Shown one piece after another: positions 23,232 to 34,400 of a DNA stretch of 64,000 nt; positions within the stretch are counted from its first letter, which is position 1, and each line of letters starts with the position of its first letter. The notes under the pieces were generated by a model. That model was not told the origin of the DNA, ran no database searches, and worked only from the letters and a program-made list of their open reading frames with translations. The stretch comes from Nomia melanderi (lineage: Eukaryota; Arthropoda; Insecta; Hymenoptera; Halictidae): assembly GCF_051020985.1 (NCBI RefSeq), contig NC_135010.1:5640001-5704000 (forward strand), written 5' to 3'. The translations under genes and the position numbers were made by a program.

Positions 23232-23313
23232 AATGAAGAAAAAACTTCAGAGAAAAATGAACCCTTTGGGATTGAAGAAAAAATTTCAGAGAAAAATGAA
23301 CCCTTTGAAATCG
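23232..23313 (+). repeat. 39-bp tandem duplication, two units
   Basis: AGAGAAAAATGAACCCTTTG occurs at 23249 and 23288. The 39-bp unit is a multiple of three and lies in an open frame (23142-23438), giving a 13-residue repeat EEKTSEKNEPFGI / EEKISEKNEPFEI. The few differences are mostly amino-acid changing, so there is no sign of protein-level constraint. Confidence 0.85.
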
Positions 23314-23439
23314 AATGCCGTTCTAACGGCAACATCGAATTTCAGTGTTTTAACGCGAAAGTTGAAAGTGAATCATTTAATAGTTTAAATAACGAGAGAT
23401 TGATACGAGGTTTCTTTTCCTTTTTGTTTGACATTTAAG

Positions 23440-24829
23440 AATTCGATATTCAATTTTACGGAGTTATTATTAGGAAAATGTAATCTGCAACGAAATTGCA
23501 ATGGCAATTTTCGTCACCAGTCCCATTGTTATTATGATACTAGGGGTTAAAATTTGCTATTACAGTTTGCGTAGCTGGCGCTATCAATTGAGGGTCATTA
23601 TATTATCCAAAGATTTGCGTGAGGGTAACAATACGCAGTCCCCTGATCATCAAATATTCTATTATTCTATTATCCTATTGTAGCCCTAGAAACTAATGTA
23701 CTTCATTGTGTCATTCATGTGCTGAAACAATGATATAACTACAGAATTGATTTTCTAAAGCGAGTTTCAGCCTTTTAAACCATTATAATTTCACATTGGA
23801 ACGCTAACTTGGTATATACAATTGTATATACAATACTATATGGGGGTAGGACAAAAGAATTGTATCGCTATTTAGTGTTATAATTTTGTATATATTTTTT
23901 AATAATTTGTAAGAACCACTTTCCTTGTTTAAAGTTATTTCGTTGGTGTGAACAATATTATATTCTGATGCTTCACATTTGATTTTTCAATATATACTTT
24001 TTTCAATTGATTACAATCGATTTATACAGTCCTTCAGACTCACGAGGAATATCTGAAATGGAAGTTAATAGAACTACATAAACGTCACTCGATGATTTTG
24101 CTTTTAAACTAAATACTAATTTATTATTACCAGTTGTGGCCAAATGTCTAAAGTAAACTTGAATGCAGATGAACTACAAATCGTTCTTTATTTTTTAGAA
24201 AATTATTAATGACAAAGTTATCCTAGCCGGCGCAGTTACGAAAGAATTCGTAGGGCAAGTGGTTAACTCCTTGCCTCACGATTCATTTGGAATCAATCGC
24301 TCGTGCGTACGCTGTTCAATTTTGTTCCAACCCTGTGGAAACGACTATTTTAAAGAGAATTGAAGTATCACACTTTGATTAAATTTCTTTATAAAAGTCA
24401 CAAAATTATTTTAGTTACGATGCAGCATATGTGTAAAATAATTTGTGAAATCCAGTTGCGCACTGACAAGCATGTGCGAGTGAGACTCGACAGTTCATCT
24501 CGTCATTTAATTTTATGCGTGCAATAATTGCCGTGTGGCTATATGCATTGGCTATTTTAAGTACTTTCATACCGTGCAAAACAATTACAATTAATTTATC
24601 AAATATACATATGTGCGTGTATTCACTTTATTGCGCTAAATAAAATTATGAATTCTTTGTTTACGCCACTCTGCTTTTAATTTCCTATACATTTTGAACC
24701 GTTTTTATTTTGTTGCAATAAAAAACATTGTTGGTGATAGAGACCAATTTTCCACTTTTTCCTACGATGCAAATAGGTTAACATAAATACCCAACAACTC
24801 GGTGTCGCAACGCGCAAGAAACAATCCAC
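23440..24829. other. AT-rich non-coding stretch
   Basis: No gene seen. Two Tc1-like end motifs (GGGGGTAGGACAAAAG near 23841 and CAGTTGTGGCCAAATG near 24132) face the same way and so do not form a transposon pair. A TTAACTCCTTGCC motif near 24264 resembles a family E terminus without a partner. Confidence 0.35.
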
Positions 24830-25235
24830 AAAGATGTCTCGAGCCTCGATCGAAGCGTCGAGGCATCTCCAGGCACTTCGAATCTCGTCAGCGCCGGTAA
24901 CCACCCTAAGCGAGCCAAGGGTTAAATTTCCAGGTCAACTAGAAGCGTTCGAGGACGCGTCTCTTTTTGAGCCGCGATCGCGGGGACAATGTACACCTGC
25001 GCTTCTGTTCAAGGGAGCGGAAACAAAGACCTCTCGAAAATAGACCGCCACGGCCACTCTCGCTTTCACGCCTCTTCCTCGTCCGCTTCTTTTGAATTAA
25101 CGTGAGCCCAGCGCCGAACAGAGCCAGAAGCCTGTTGCTCTTCGAAGTTTCTCAATGGTCAGTCCTCGCCTCTCTGCGAGCATCTTGTTCGCTTACTCTT
25201 CGCTTGGACTTCGGATTCTTTTCTTTTCGAGCTAA
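24830..25235. other. GC-moderate non-coding block
   Basis: Compositionally distinct from its flanks, with short overlapping open frames on both strands and no recognisable domain. It ends at the target duplication of the adjacent retroposed insertion. Confidence 0.3.
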
Positions 25236-25512
25236 CCACCCTGATGTAACCCCTTTTTTTTCTTTTTTTTTATCGTGAATAACCTTGCATTGCCGAACCC
25301 GGCTTCTTTGGGGGTACCGGGAGCAGTGCTGAATTCTTACCGGCTGAACCTCCATGGTATTTTTGCCATGGCCTAAAATGGGAGTTTCAGGATCCAACAA
25401 AACTTACCGAGTGATTCGGTAAATGATCAGTAAAGTGTCCGACGCGTAGTATATTACTAGCATGATAAGACTTTATGATATAATAAAATGTCCCACCCTG
25501 ATGCAACCCCTT
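25236..25512 (-). mobile_element. Retroposed insertion (truncated LINE or SINE) with 20-bp target duplication
   Basis: The direct repeats CCACCCTGATGTAACCCCTT (25236-25255) and CCACCCTGATGCAACCCCTT (25493-25512) differ at one base and bracket 237 bp. Directly inside the left repeat is a T-rich tract, which on the minus strand is an A-rich 3' tail. The interior has two small hairpins (ACCGA/TCGGT near 25407 and CCATGG/CCATGG at 25352-25371). Target-primed retroposition fits tail position and duplication length. The family is not identified; I see no reverse-transcriptase residues in so short a piece. Confidence 0.75.
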
Positions 25513-25850
25513 ATCTCTTTGAGGCTAGGTGGGTTAAAAACCGCCCCACCCTTGCTTAGTTTTTTATGCATGGTGGGGTATGTTTGAACCTCGAAAAGAT
25601 GAAGTTATTCATAGTCATACAGTTTAATATTTGATTTCAAGTTTTTCATCCGGTTGGCAATACTATGAACTAACGGCAAATGCGTAAATTAGTTGAAACT
25701 AAAATTTATGCGAGTCAAAACGCATTAGTAAGTTGTTGAGACTGTTGTGATTATGGTTAGCGAATTGTGTAATGTAGTGAATTCTGAGCAGTTTGGATTA
25801 TTTTTTTCTTTAAAATCGTGTCCCTCAAGGGAACTTTGTCAATCCGTTCA
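25513..25850. other. Non-coding stretch
   Basis: Contains a GGTGGGTT / CCGCCCCACC inverted patch near 25530-25580, probably part of the host sequence hit by the retroposed element. No gene. Confidence 0.35.
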
Positions 25851-26199
25851 CGCCAATTTTGATAAAACTTATGTGACGTAGTTCCCAAGAAAATATTGGA
25901 CACTTATTTTTTTCTTATCCAACATTCACTTTGAACGAGTGAAAACACCCCTCAAATTTCAGGGTTGAAGATATATTTTTTACAGTATCTTTGAAACTAG
26001 AGGGTGTATGAAGGAAATTTAAACTACTCAACAATTTAAACAAATAATTTCTTTTCTATATCTTTTAGTTCCAGATATGTTGTAAAAAATATACTTTCAC
26101 CCTCAATTCTGAAAGGTGTTTTCACTTGTTCAAAGAAAAAGTACATGTCGAATATTCTCCTGAGAACTATGTCTCAAATAAGTTTCATCAAAATCGGCG
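25851..26199. repeat. Long foldback, arms about 140-154 bp
   Basis: Left arm 25851-26004 and right arm about 26061-26199 are reverse complements around a spacer of about 56 bp. Landmarks are CGCC-ATTTTGAT at the outer ends, GAGTGAAAACACC / GGTGTTTTCACTTG, and TATATTTTTTACA / TGTAAAAAATATA. The left arm has an extra segment of about 17 bases. The arms could be the long TIRs of a small DNA transposon; no target duplication was confirmed. Confidence 0.8.
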
Positions 26200-27068
26200 T
26201 GTGTTGGTTGAGAAGTGTCGGTGGTATTCTTCCTGACTTCTGTCAGGGGAGGCAATGGAACTTTTCCAGTCACGATGCCCGGACTGCCTCAGTTTTGACG
26301 CATAGTCACATTGGCGCGCAGCAATACTACAAGACGGAAGCGAGACCGAATGCAACGAAGTGAGATTAACGATAGAAAACAAAATCGTAGTGCCGCCAGC
26401 ATCTTCACTATATCCGAAACTTTAATCGCTTATTATACATCCAATTATGACCGTCATTCTACCGTGTTTGGTGCCATTTTAATCAGAAAAAAGTAACAAA
26501 CATGATGATGAAAGTTTCATTCGTTAAAAGTTAAAAATAAAGAAGTTTGTTTTTTGAGTTAAATCTTCGTTTCTTGAGGTGGATTCGATTCTACCTCTTC
26601 ATAATTGCAACGTCCTGTTAAATGTTGCAATTATCGAATGTTCAGTGTACTTATTTACTTGACTCCATAAACAGAATTATTTAAGAATCGCCGACTGGTC
26701 GCAACGGTGACCTCTCTTACGCGACAGACACAATCTACGTGGATGATGTTTCACCCGCACAAACAGTTCTGTTTTCATCATACGAAACCGCTGGTGTTAT
26801 GCAAACACCGCGATAAAACCGACGTACACGATCGCTCAGCTCGATTCGACGCCAACAAGCCGACCTTACCGTTAGAAACTACCCCGAACTGCAAAATTAA
26901 CCCTTCATCGATGTTTCCAGCAACTGATAATGCGAGCAGCTGAAAATAATAATAGCTTAACTCCTATTTCTGTGTTCTAAAGGAAAAAGAGATTTTGTGA
27001 AGTGGCTTTGAATTAATTAAATACAAATATTACAATGTTATTAACCCTTAACGGTAGACAATTTTCTA
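26200..27068. other. Non-coding stretch with a GC-moderate block
   Basis: The block at 26700-26940 is GC-richer and carries a 78-codon open stretch without features. No gene is supported. Confidence 0.35.
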
Positions 27069-27275
27069 TTAACTCTTTGCGGAAGAAACTGTCTTAAAAT
27101 TCTGACATTTTTTTCATGGAAAATTGAATTGTGCATCGAAGTCTTAAATATTAAAAGAAAAATATTACATGTCAGTCTCTCGTTAGCTGAACAATTAAAT
27201 TATTCATTTACAGTTTTCGATGCTAGGTATCGAAGCTTGAGGTCGCCATTATGGCATTCGACTGCAAAGGGTTGA
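27069..27275 (-). mobile_element. TTAA element, family J (207 bp)
   Basis: TTAA then CTCTTTGCGG at 27069 and GCAAAGGG then TTGA at 27272-27275 form a degenerate inverted repeat. Near the right end is the dyad GCCAT T ATGGC, absent from the left. An interior block (TGCATCGAAGTCTTAAATATT) recurs at 63211-63231, so the family has at least two members here. Confidence 0.6.
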
Positions 27276-27485
27276 ATATACTAGTTATTAATAATTATCA
27301 ATATTAGTAATTGTAATGTTGATATTTATTTATTACTTTGAGCCACTCAGGTACACTAACAATACACTGCACTGAAGATCAAACAGTTTGAATTTACAGT
27401 TAAACTGTAGTTGCGTGTGATTTCATGTTTCATTGATATCAATATTCAGTTGTTGATTTGACCGACAAAATAAGACAAATTCACT
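27276..27485. other. AT-rich stretch adjoining a family B remnant
   Basis: Low-complexity ATTAATAATTATCAATATTAG sequence, then unique AT-rich DNA. The left end of the B element that ends at 27581 should lie here but I could not find it. Confidence 0.3.
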
Positions 27486-27581
27486 ATTCACCATGGCGAA
27501 AAAGTTCGTGTGCGAAAGGTCAAAGAAAAAAGATATCGTAGTAGGTCATTTCGATTCATCCGCTGGCAGTTCTAGTGTTAA
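27486..27581 (+). mobile_element. TTAA element, family B right end (partial)
   Basis: GGCAGTTCTAGTG then TTAA (27578-27581) is the family B right terminus. It is preceded by GGTCATTTCGATTCATC, a decayed version of the B subterminal palindrome. The left portion is not recognisable. Confidence 0.6.
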
Positions 27582-28149
27582 GGTCGACGACCAGTTTGTC
27601 TCGCGAACCCTGATGACTCCTTCGATCCAGACGCCCCGCCAGTCTGGGGAAAAAAGAGTTTCGCCCGTGGCTGCTCCCACCCACTCGTTTTTCTGCGGTT
27701 CTCTCTTTTTATATGCCGCCTATATACGTCTCTTCGATCTTCTTTTGCCCTTTTTCCTCTTTTTAATCCTTTCAAGACCGACGGGACAACAGCCTCAGGC
27801 TAACTTTGACAAAAACAGGCTGAGGTATTTGGGCGCAAATACAACTGTTTATCCGCGGCTCGGGTTTTTCTGTGTGCACTGTGGTTTAAGATCGTTTGGA
27901 ACCGTTTGTTTGTTTAGGAAAGAATATGAATTGTTTTAATAAAAAAAATGCAAATAAGTGTTTGAAGCTTTTTGGGATGTTTGACGTGAAGATACTCGGG
28001 CAAAAGAACATGCTGAGATTGGAATTATTCATTAGATAATTCGTGTATTATCTCCTTGCTGTATGATTTAAGTTCTCCAGTTGCACTTGTTAGATCTACT
28101 TATCGTTAATAACGTACTAATAGATTTACTTTAAGCTATACAAATTACT
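27582..28149. other. GC-moderate block, no gene assigned
   Basis: GC-richer to about 27900, with a 148-codon open stretch at 27493-27939 that starts inside the B remnant. Its composition includes a hydrophobic stretch (SLFLYAAYIRLFDLLLPFFL) that could mimic a membrane segment, but it is T-rich pyrimidine-tract DNA. I do not call it a gene. Confidence 0.35.
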
Positions 28150-28255
28150 AGCAAGAGAAATAGTGTTCCATTAGCACTCAAGAGAACTGAATAGTATTTA
28201 TATTTGTTAAACAATATTTGAAATCTTCGCCACGAGTCTGACACGATTTTTATCT
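28150..28255 (+). mobile_element. TTAA element, family E fragment
   Basis: ATTTATATTTGTTAA and then ATCTTCGCCACGAGTCTGAC reproduce the right portion of the intact E copy (33080-33142). The terminal 15-20 bases and the TTAA are missing, so this is a truncated copy. Confidence 0.6.
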
Positions 28256-28599
28256 ATTATTTCTATTACAACTAATTCAAGTTACGTTAATTTATAAATT
28301 ATGAATTATTCGTAACTGCGCGGAATATGATGGTAATATTTAAATTGTAAATGAAATGAAATTAGAATTTAAATTGTGAAAAGTAAGTTTCGATTGTACT
28401 TTTATCAAATGAATAACATTACAAAATTAAATCGTTGAATCGACGAGGTTAAAATGAGATTAAAAGAACAATCGCAAGGAAAAATCTTGAGTTTCCAGTT
28501 TCTGTTATCTTAAATAAATTCCTTGAACTTCGTGGAATTTTTATAGATGTTAACTGGATAGCCGACATATTATTAAAGAATTCGATCTGGATTTAATCC

Positions 28600-28745
28600 T
28601 CAGTAATTCTACAAATATTTCTGAACACATTTCCTTGATAATTCTACAGATACGTCGAACTATTTCTGAAATAATACCTCCATAATTCTACAAACAATTT
28701 TGGACAATTGCAGAAATAATTTCTAAATGATTCTACAATAATGTT
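28600..28745. repeat. Degenerate tandem repeat, about 35-45 bp, four units
   Basis: AATTCTACA (or GATTCTACA) recurs at 28605, 28640, 28684 and 28729, each followed by an AATATTTCTGAA-like stretch. Low-complexity AT-rich array. Confidence 0.6.
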
Positions 28746-29240
28746 TGTTCGTGCAATTGTCAAGTGTCCAGTTAAGTGATTCGACCATTCGGAGTACTGA
28801 TAACTGCGACAACGAACAAGGGGCAATCAAGAAACGATGCGCGCGTTTAATAGATACACGTACATATTGAATTCTCTTGGAAACGTGGCGTTTCCACGGA
28901 CATCTGTTGCACGTTGCGGCCACATGCATGATGTGTATTGACGCGGCATGAAAATTATCATCTCTTCGTTAATTGTCTTCATTACAGAGTCGCGTTCAAT
29001 ATTAACAATAATTTTCACACGTGTCCCCCATTTGTCTTCTCCCTTTGCATCAATAAACCTGACGAATTGAGTACGAAGCTTAACGAAGTACTGTATCATA
29101 ATCATACAAAGATCCACGAATAAAACTGCTTAAACCTCAATCTTTCGAAATTCTTCAAATTTATTGAGACACTGAAAGATCATTCCGAATATTTTTGTTA
29201 CGTTCGAAAATTCTATTATTTACATTTTGTTTTACTTATG
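28746..29240. other. Non-coding stretch
   Basis: Slightly GC-richer at 28800-28950, with short open frames on both strands. No gene supported. Confidence 0.35.
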
Positions 29241-29418
29241 TTGGATCATCCCATGAATAATGCGTTTATTATATTCCTTTTATTTTTAAAAATAAAGATA
29301 AACAGAAATTCTTTTTAAAGTAATTATAATGTATAGACAGACAATTTTTAGAGTTTTGTCTTTATTTTTTAAAACGAAAATAAATATAAAACACCGCATT
29401 ATTTATGAGATGACCCAA
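29241..29418. mobile_element. Mariner-type miniature element (178 bp foldback)
   Basis: The left end is TTGGATCATCCCATGAATAA then TGCG; the right end, inverted, is TTGGGTCATCTCATAAATAA then TGCGG. These match the general mariner terminus (TTGGGT.. CCATAA.TAATGCG). The arms remain complementary for about 75-80 bp, so nearly the whole element folds on itself. A TA follows the right end; the left flank reads TATG, so the TA duplication is imperfect. Non-coding and non-autonomous. Confidence 0.8.
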
Positions 29419-31073
29419 TAAATATACAAACAATACCAATTAATAATGCATTCTTCAAACATCATAATTAATTCTTTTCACTCTAGGACTAAATTTCAAG
29501 TTTATGGTAATAGGAAGGAGATCACTCCGTGGAAAATTTAATTGAATTAATGTGAATCATATCGGTTACTATTTCGCACAGTAAAATTGGAAAACTTTTA
29601 CCTGTTTGATGGAGTATTTTCATCCCGCAATAAGAGTTCTCCATTTTGTCAGTGAAACGTATATGGAGAGACGACTAGACTTCTCAACAAAGCTAATATT
29701 TACGATCGCAGCAATTGTACGAGCGGTGGTATATACGTTTTTGTATCCTCGAGTGCGCCGTCGTCCGTGACGCATCGAATGGAGAGCTCAACAGGTTGAA
29801 TCTGGATAATAAATTCACACGTATGCGTCACCCCACGTCTTTTCGTCGGGTACTGCACAAATTGTTGGATTTATACTTCGAGCGAGCGATTCTTCGTACC
29901 TCGAGTAACGTTTAATAGGAATATCGAGTTGGGTGTTATATTCTGTTCCGTTGGCATTATCGATACGCTGTGCGCTGCAAATTGCATCGGTTAGCATTCC
30001 TTTCTGCGAGAGAATAAAGTAATTAAAGATAAATACAATGTATTATGTAATCAAATAGATTTGTTTTATTTCGTTTTTTAACATTTTTAGAAAAAAATTA
30101 GTAAATTTATAGAAGTACATAGAATTTGGGAGTAACTATTTTCGAGTGTTAAAAGAATTATGAAAATAGTTCGGTATTATGTAATAATTGGGAATATGTA
30201 TAAGAAGAAAAATATCTTCTGTCATAGACATCGTATAAATGAAAAACAAATGATTATTTTCCAGTTTAACTATTTTACATAGTATTTGATCTTTCTATAA
30301 CTAAACTTCGATGCGTTTCTCCTAAACATGCTATGCTGTTTCACATCGACCTTCTTGTCATTTTTATTAACCTAGTTGTTTCAACAACTACATTCATAAT
30401 GACAGCATCATAATTTGATAAATTTTATATTCTGCAATTTTATATTCTATACTCGATTGTCTATAATTATCCTATCATCTCAATTCTTTAGATGTGTAAT
30501 CAAAATTTCGAAGTTCAGAAAACCAAATTATCCATAAGGAATTATTCTGGTTATCTGGATCACTGGAGCTTGCCTGTTGATTACGATTCTCCGCAAATAG
30601 ATTGTAGTAGCTATTCATAACGTCGTCTATCGCCATTTTCGTCGAACAAGAAAACCTTTATCCTATGTCTTGTAGAACAAGTCAATTTCATTCTTCCAGC
30701 AGACACAAGCACGAACAAAAAAATCCCCCAGCAGCTTCTCAGTCGCCGTTGCCCCCAATCACCGCAATAAAATTCACATCACTCCACCGTGAAGTGTGTA
30801 CGCAGTATAAGAGCTTCTCTCGATAACAGCTCTCCAACAGAACCCCGGTATAATAACGTACCCGATCCCCGTTAAAGCTGGAGGGTTGCAAACTGAGACT
30901 CGGCAACGTTAACCCTTGCACAACAAACGAAGGATCATCTTTTTGATTAATTTATTTTTATGCTTACTCGCATAGGTAATTAAAGGATGTAAATATAGAT
31001 ACGTAATCAAATTAAGAGCGTATCGTGTATTTGCCAAATGTTTTGGAGATGTACGAAAGAAAGATAAAAGAGA
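29419..31073. other. AT-rich non-coding stretch
   Basis: No gene seen. A GC-moderate patch (29700-29900) holds overlapping 60-66-codon open stretches on both strands without features. Another patch (30720-30930) ends near a TTAACCCTTGC motif at 30909 lacking a partner. Confidence 0.4.
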
Positions 31074-31350
31074 ATTGAATTGTCATTGTGAATATAACTT
31101 ATAATTATAATTTACAACTGGAATTTATAGATAATAATTTGCTGAAATTTATGGATAAAAGGGAATTAAATTGTAATTGTGAATGTAACTTGTAATTATA
31201 ACTTTCAACTGGAACTTAGAAGTATAATTATAATTCCGATGTATAACTTGTAACTGTAACTCAGAACTATAACTGTAACATAAAATTATAACTTATAATT
31301 ACAACTACTAATTGTATCTATAATTTATAATTATAATAACTAATGTTAAA
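31074..31350. repeat. AT-rich low-complexity repeat (TAATTATAACT type)
   Basis: Two units of about 85 bp (AATTGT-ATTGTGAAT-TAACTT start at about 31077 and 31163) pass into shorter ATAACTnTAAC units. Degenerate simple sequence. Confidence 0.7.
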
Positions 31351-31681
31351 GTATAATAATATTTCTTACGTTTTTACGTGTTTCTCAAATTCTCTCGACA
31401 ATTCAACAATTCACAGTCGTTACCGTTGTATTGCCATCTACATAACTATCGTATATAGAATACAAAATTGCAAGTGAACAGTTTAATCGTTGATACAATA
31501 AATAAATAAAAGATTAATAAATAGCTTTCTTTCGTTCTACTATTTAAGGGCTCGATACACAATTTACCTCCTCCGAAAGAAGAGGAAAATAAAGAAAAGG
31601 TTAATTTCTAATCCTGAATTAACACGAATGCCTGAAATCCTGAATACTGACCTCACTTGCTTGTCGCCGAAGAATGAGCAA
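31351..31681. other. AT-rich non-coding stretch
   Basis: Nothing recognisable apart from an AATAAATAAATAAA tract at about 31497-31515. Confidence 0.4.
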
Positions 31682-31949
31682 TTAACGCATTAGCGACCGG
31701 AAACGAGTTTTCTCGTGCTACATCTGATTTTTGTAACATACCGTTACACAATGGCAACTATTTTACCAAGCATCATACACAACAAATTTTTAGAGTTACT
31801 TATGTCTAAACAAAAAAAGGTTCATTCAAACATATATTAATTTCAAAAAATTATCGCAGTTTTATTATACGCCTTTCAAAATAATTACATATCTAAAATC
31901 GCCGGTTCCGCGAAGAGTTTCAGCAAAACAACGATCGGCAATGTGTTAA
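31682..31949 (+). mobile_element. TTAA element, family H copy 2 (268 bp)
   Basis: TTAA sites lie at 31682-31685 and 31946-31949, with CGCATTAGCGACCGG and (inverted) CACATTGCCGATCG termini. The palindrome ACGAG TTTT CTCGT lies about 20 bp inside the left end, as in the inverted copy at 9963. Non-coding. Confidence 0.75.
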
Positions 31950-32714
31950 AAAAAATATTAAAAACCTTGTACATTAGAGTAGTATACTTTGATTGAAAAT
32001 TCCTGATATATACTTGAACAAAAACCAAATATCCAACAAAACTGAAATTTTTAATTTACAAATAAACCTTATTACGCAAGACGTGAATACGTAGTGAAAA
32101 AAATCCGTCGAAATCTGTGAAAATTCGTGTGACCCATTTACAAGTGGCATAATGGTGAACGTGTTAATGACACGTCCAGCGATTAATAAGTTGGGCATCG
32201 ACACACGTATCGACACGGTAGCAGAATGGCGGATAGGGATTCTCCGAGCGCTATTAACCCGCGAGCGAAACCAGTTAAAAATAAGAAACCCGTTCAACAG
32301 GTTTCGAAATCGCCGACATGAAATTCACGAAGCTCGCGTCCGCAGGAAACGCCGCCGCGTTATCGGTTCGCTGGAAACGAGCTCGTCTGTTAATTAACCC
32401 TTTTGCTACGGCATGCTCGCGGTAAAATGTGATCTCTGCGAACGGAACGCGCCGCTTTGCAATCGATACAGACATACGAAGTGAGTCGTTGACAAACACA
32501 TTGTTGAATGCGTGAAATAATAATACACTGAAACGCAGGCTAAGTACAAACATCATGTATGTTAATTATCTTTTCAAAGATCCAACGGATAGTTGAAAAC
32601 CAAGTTTTCCTAGCAATAATAACATTGTTTCAAATAAAATGCCAGTGGTATATCAGTGTTCTGATGGAAATAGCCTCCAAGCAAGGCTGTACACTCAAGT
32701 ATACTATCACAGTT
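31950..32714. other. Non-coding stretch with possible further element end
   Basis: GAACGTG then TTAA at 32164-32167 looks like a family A-type right terminus, but no left end was found between it and the H element. A GC-moderate block (32160-32500) has overlapping open stretches without features. Confidence 0.35.
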
Positions 32715-32860
32715 TTATCCCTTTGTGGACGAATGTCGACATTTTCAGATGAAATGTTCATATTTGGAATCCTAAGTTGCAAACGAATGATGTAATTACT
32801 CTAATAGCAAGAGATCAGTACATAGTTTCCTTTTGTTTCTATTGTTCAAGCATTCGATAC
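32715..32860 (+). mobile_element. TTAA element, family D left part
   Basis: CCCTTTGTGGACG after TTAT, then the perfect palindrome AATGTCGACATT, matches the D copy at 37360 (CCCTTTTCGGACG, AATGTTGACATT). Homology continues to AAGCATTCGATAC near 32860 and then ends. The right terminus is missing and an E element begins 50 bp further on. Confidence 0.65.
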
Positions 32861-32913
32861 ATGTAAAACAAAATAATGTTCAATAATCTATTGGGATGTC
32901 AATAAAATAAAAT

Positions 32914-33164
32914 TTAACCCCTTGCCCTTTGATTTCTTTTTCAATTCTGTTCGATACGACTACTTTGTCATTAGTAATTTATTGGGAAAAGAGAAAAATT
33001 GTAGGCATATCCTATGCCTATGTTTGCTCTTAAGTATAATAATTGATTACAGAAGAATAATATTTACTTTGAATTCGAATAAATCGAGTAACATTTATGT
33101 TTGTTAAGTGATGTTAAAAATCTTCGCCACGAGTCTGACACGTTGTTATAAGGCAAGGGGTTAA
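32914..33164 (+). mobile_element. TTAA element, family E intact copy (251 bp)
   Basis: TTAA at 32914-32917 and 33161-33164 flank inverted termini CCCCTTGCCC and CCCCTTGCCT. The right end carries CGCCACGAGTCTGACACG, a decayed form of the palindrome CGAGTC A GACTCG seen in the copy at 49267. Reference copy for the E fragments at 45, 13212, 28150 and 49267. Confidence 0.85.
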
Positions 33165-33791
33165 TAAAATCTTTATGCATCTTAATCTCTACACCCCTTT
33201 CTTGTTAATTATGGTCTTTGTGCTACTATAAAATTGTAAGGCACAGGTCAAAAGTAAAACAATTAAATCGTAAAACGTGGATCGTATACGACCCACGCGG
33301 CCTGACCGGAAAGTGTCCAAAAATTGTTCCGGCGCGGAACATAATAATTTAGCTTCATATGCAGCAAGTTTTGTATGCTTTAACCTCTTCAAGAATACTG
33401 GCACATATGTGTACATTTGATTTTAGTCTAACATTAACGTCCATCGAACTGACGCTTACTTTTTCTTCGTATATTTTTCATAAATACCCCCCTCTGCCTT
33501 CGTATTGATCAATTTATATCAATTGTAACAAAATAAACTGTAACGAAACGAAAATTAAAATCATCTGCGTTTTATCTTAAAGAATTCGGCCCTCAAGGAG
33601 TTAAAGATCCTTCGTCCGCAAAGGGCTAATATTCCGCCTGATATCGAAGTAAAACAGGCTATGAACAAGCAAACAGTGAATAAGTAATGAGTTATAATGT
33701 GGGTCAAACCTGAAAAGGGTTAAAGTGGCCCACAGTGTATTTCAAAGATGCTAGTCGATCACCAATGCTGCAGGGGACTAAACTATCAATT
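33165..33791. other. Non-coding stretch with D-like ends
   Basis: CTTCGTCCGCAAAGGG then CTAA at 33609-33628 is an inverted D-type terminus, and GAAAAGGG then TTAA ends near 33722. Neither has a convincing partner. No gene. Confidence 0.35.
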
Positions 33792-34015
33792 CAATCGCAT
33801 GTTAGTTCTAACTATAACAAATATATATATATATGGGTTGTAAAACTTAAGTACAAAATTTTTCTATCAGCAAAAGTACGTTTATTAGGGTTGACATGTA
33901 ATCCTTACAAAAATTGTAACAATCGCATGTTAGTCTTAATTATAACAAATATATATAAATAACTTACATACAAAACTTTTCTATTAGCAAAGCTGAACAT
34001 GCTTCAATCGGATAC
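33792..34015 (+). repeat. 128-bp tandem duplication
   Basis: CAATCGCATGTTAGT is at 33792 and 33920, and both units continue through TATAACAAATATATAT and later TTTTCTAT-AGCAAA. The second unit runs toward a GCGAAAGGG then TTAA element-like end at 34036-34044, so a TTAA element may again be involved. Confidence 0.75.
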
Positions 34016-34044
34016 ACAGCGTGTTCTTCAGAGCGAAAGGGTTA

Positions 34045-34400
34045 ACAATTTTCCCTTTGCTCCCAGCTCTAGCCCCGGACAATGCGGTCCCGCGGTGTTG
34101 TTCATCCTCCATTTGCTGACCGAACAACGTGAACATCTGCAACGCTTATCGATCAAGTTAATTATAAACGGCGGCCTTTCGCGGACACGTTATTTCCGTG
34201 TAATTGCGACGCGACGCTGGTTAATCTTATTGAGCGACCGTGATCGCGGATAAATTTAAGCTCCGGACGAGATGCGCGCTCGCGATTCGCGGAGACTCAA
34301 TTTCCTAGTGTCCGACTTAGGGAAATTTAACATTTTACCCTATAAATCGGCTCTTCGATTCGAATATTTGGTAATTGGTAACATATTAGAGTTACGCTGA
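34045..34400. other. GC-moderate non-coding block
   Basis: Richer in GC and CpG from 34050 to 34300, with an 84-codon open stretch without features. No gene supported. Confidence 0.3.

Noticed and set aside
23142..23438. 98-codon frame with a 13-residue tandem repeat
   Set aside because: The few differences between the 39-bp units mostly change amino acids and there is no other coding evidence; kept only as a DNA repeat.
23841..24150. Two Tc1-like end motifs
   Set aside because: Both face the same direction and do not pair, so no transposon can be defined.
25236..25250. CCTGATG motif considered as a hammerhead ribozyme core
   Set aside because: The conserved CTGANGA and GAAA elements are not both present; the motif is part of the target duplication.
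27493..27939. 148-codon frame with a hydrophobic stretch
   Set aside because: Starts inside a family B remnant; the hydrophobic part is a pyrimidine tract.
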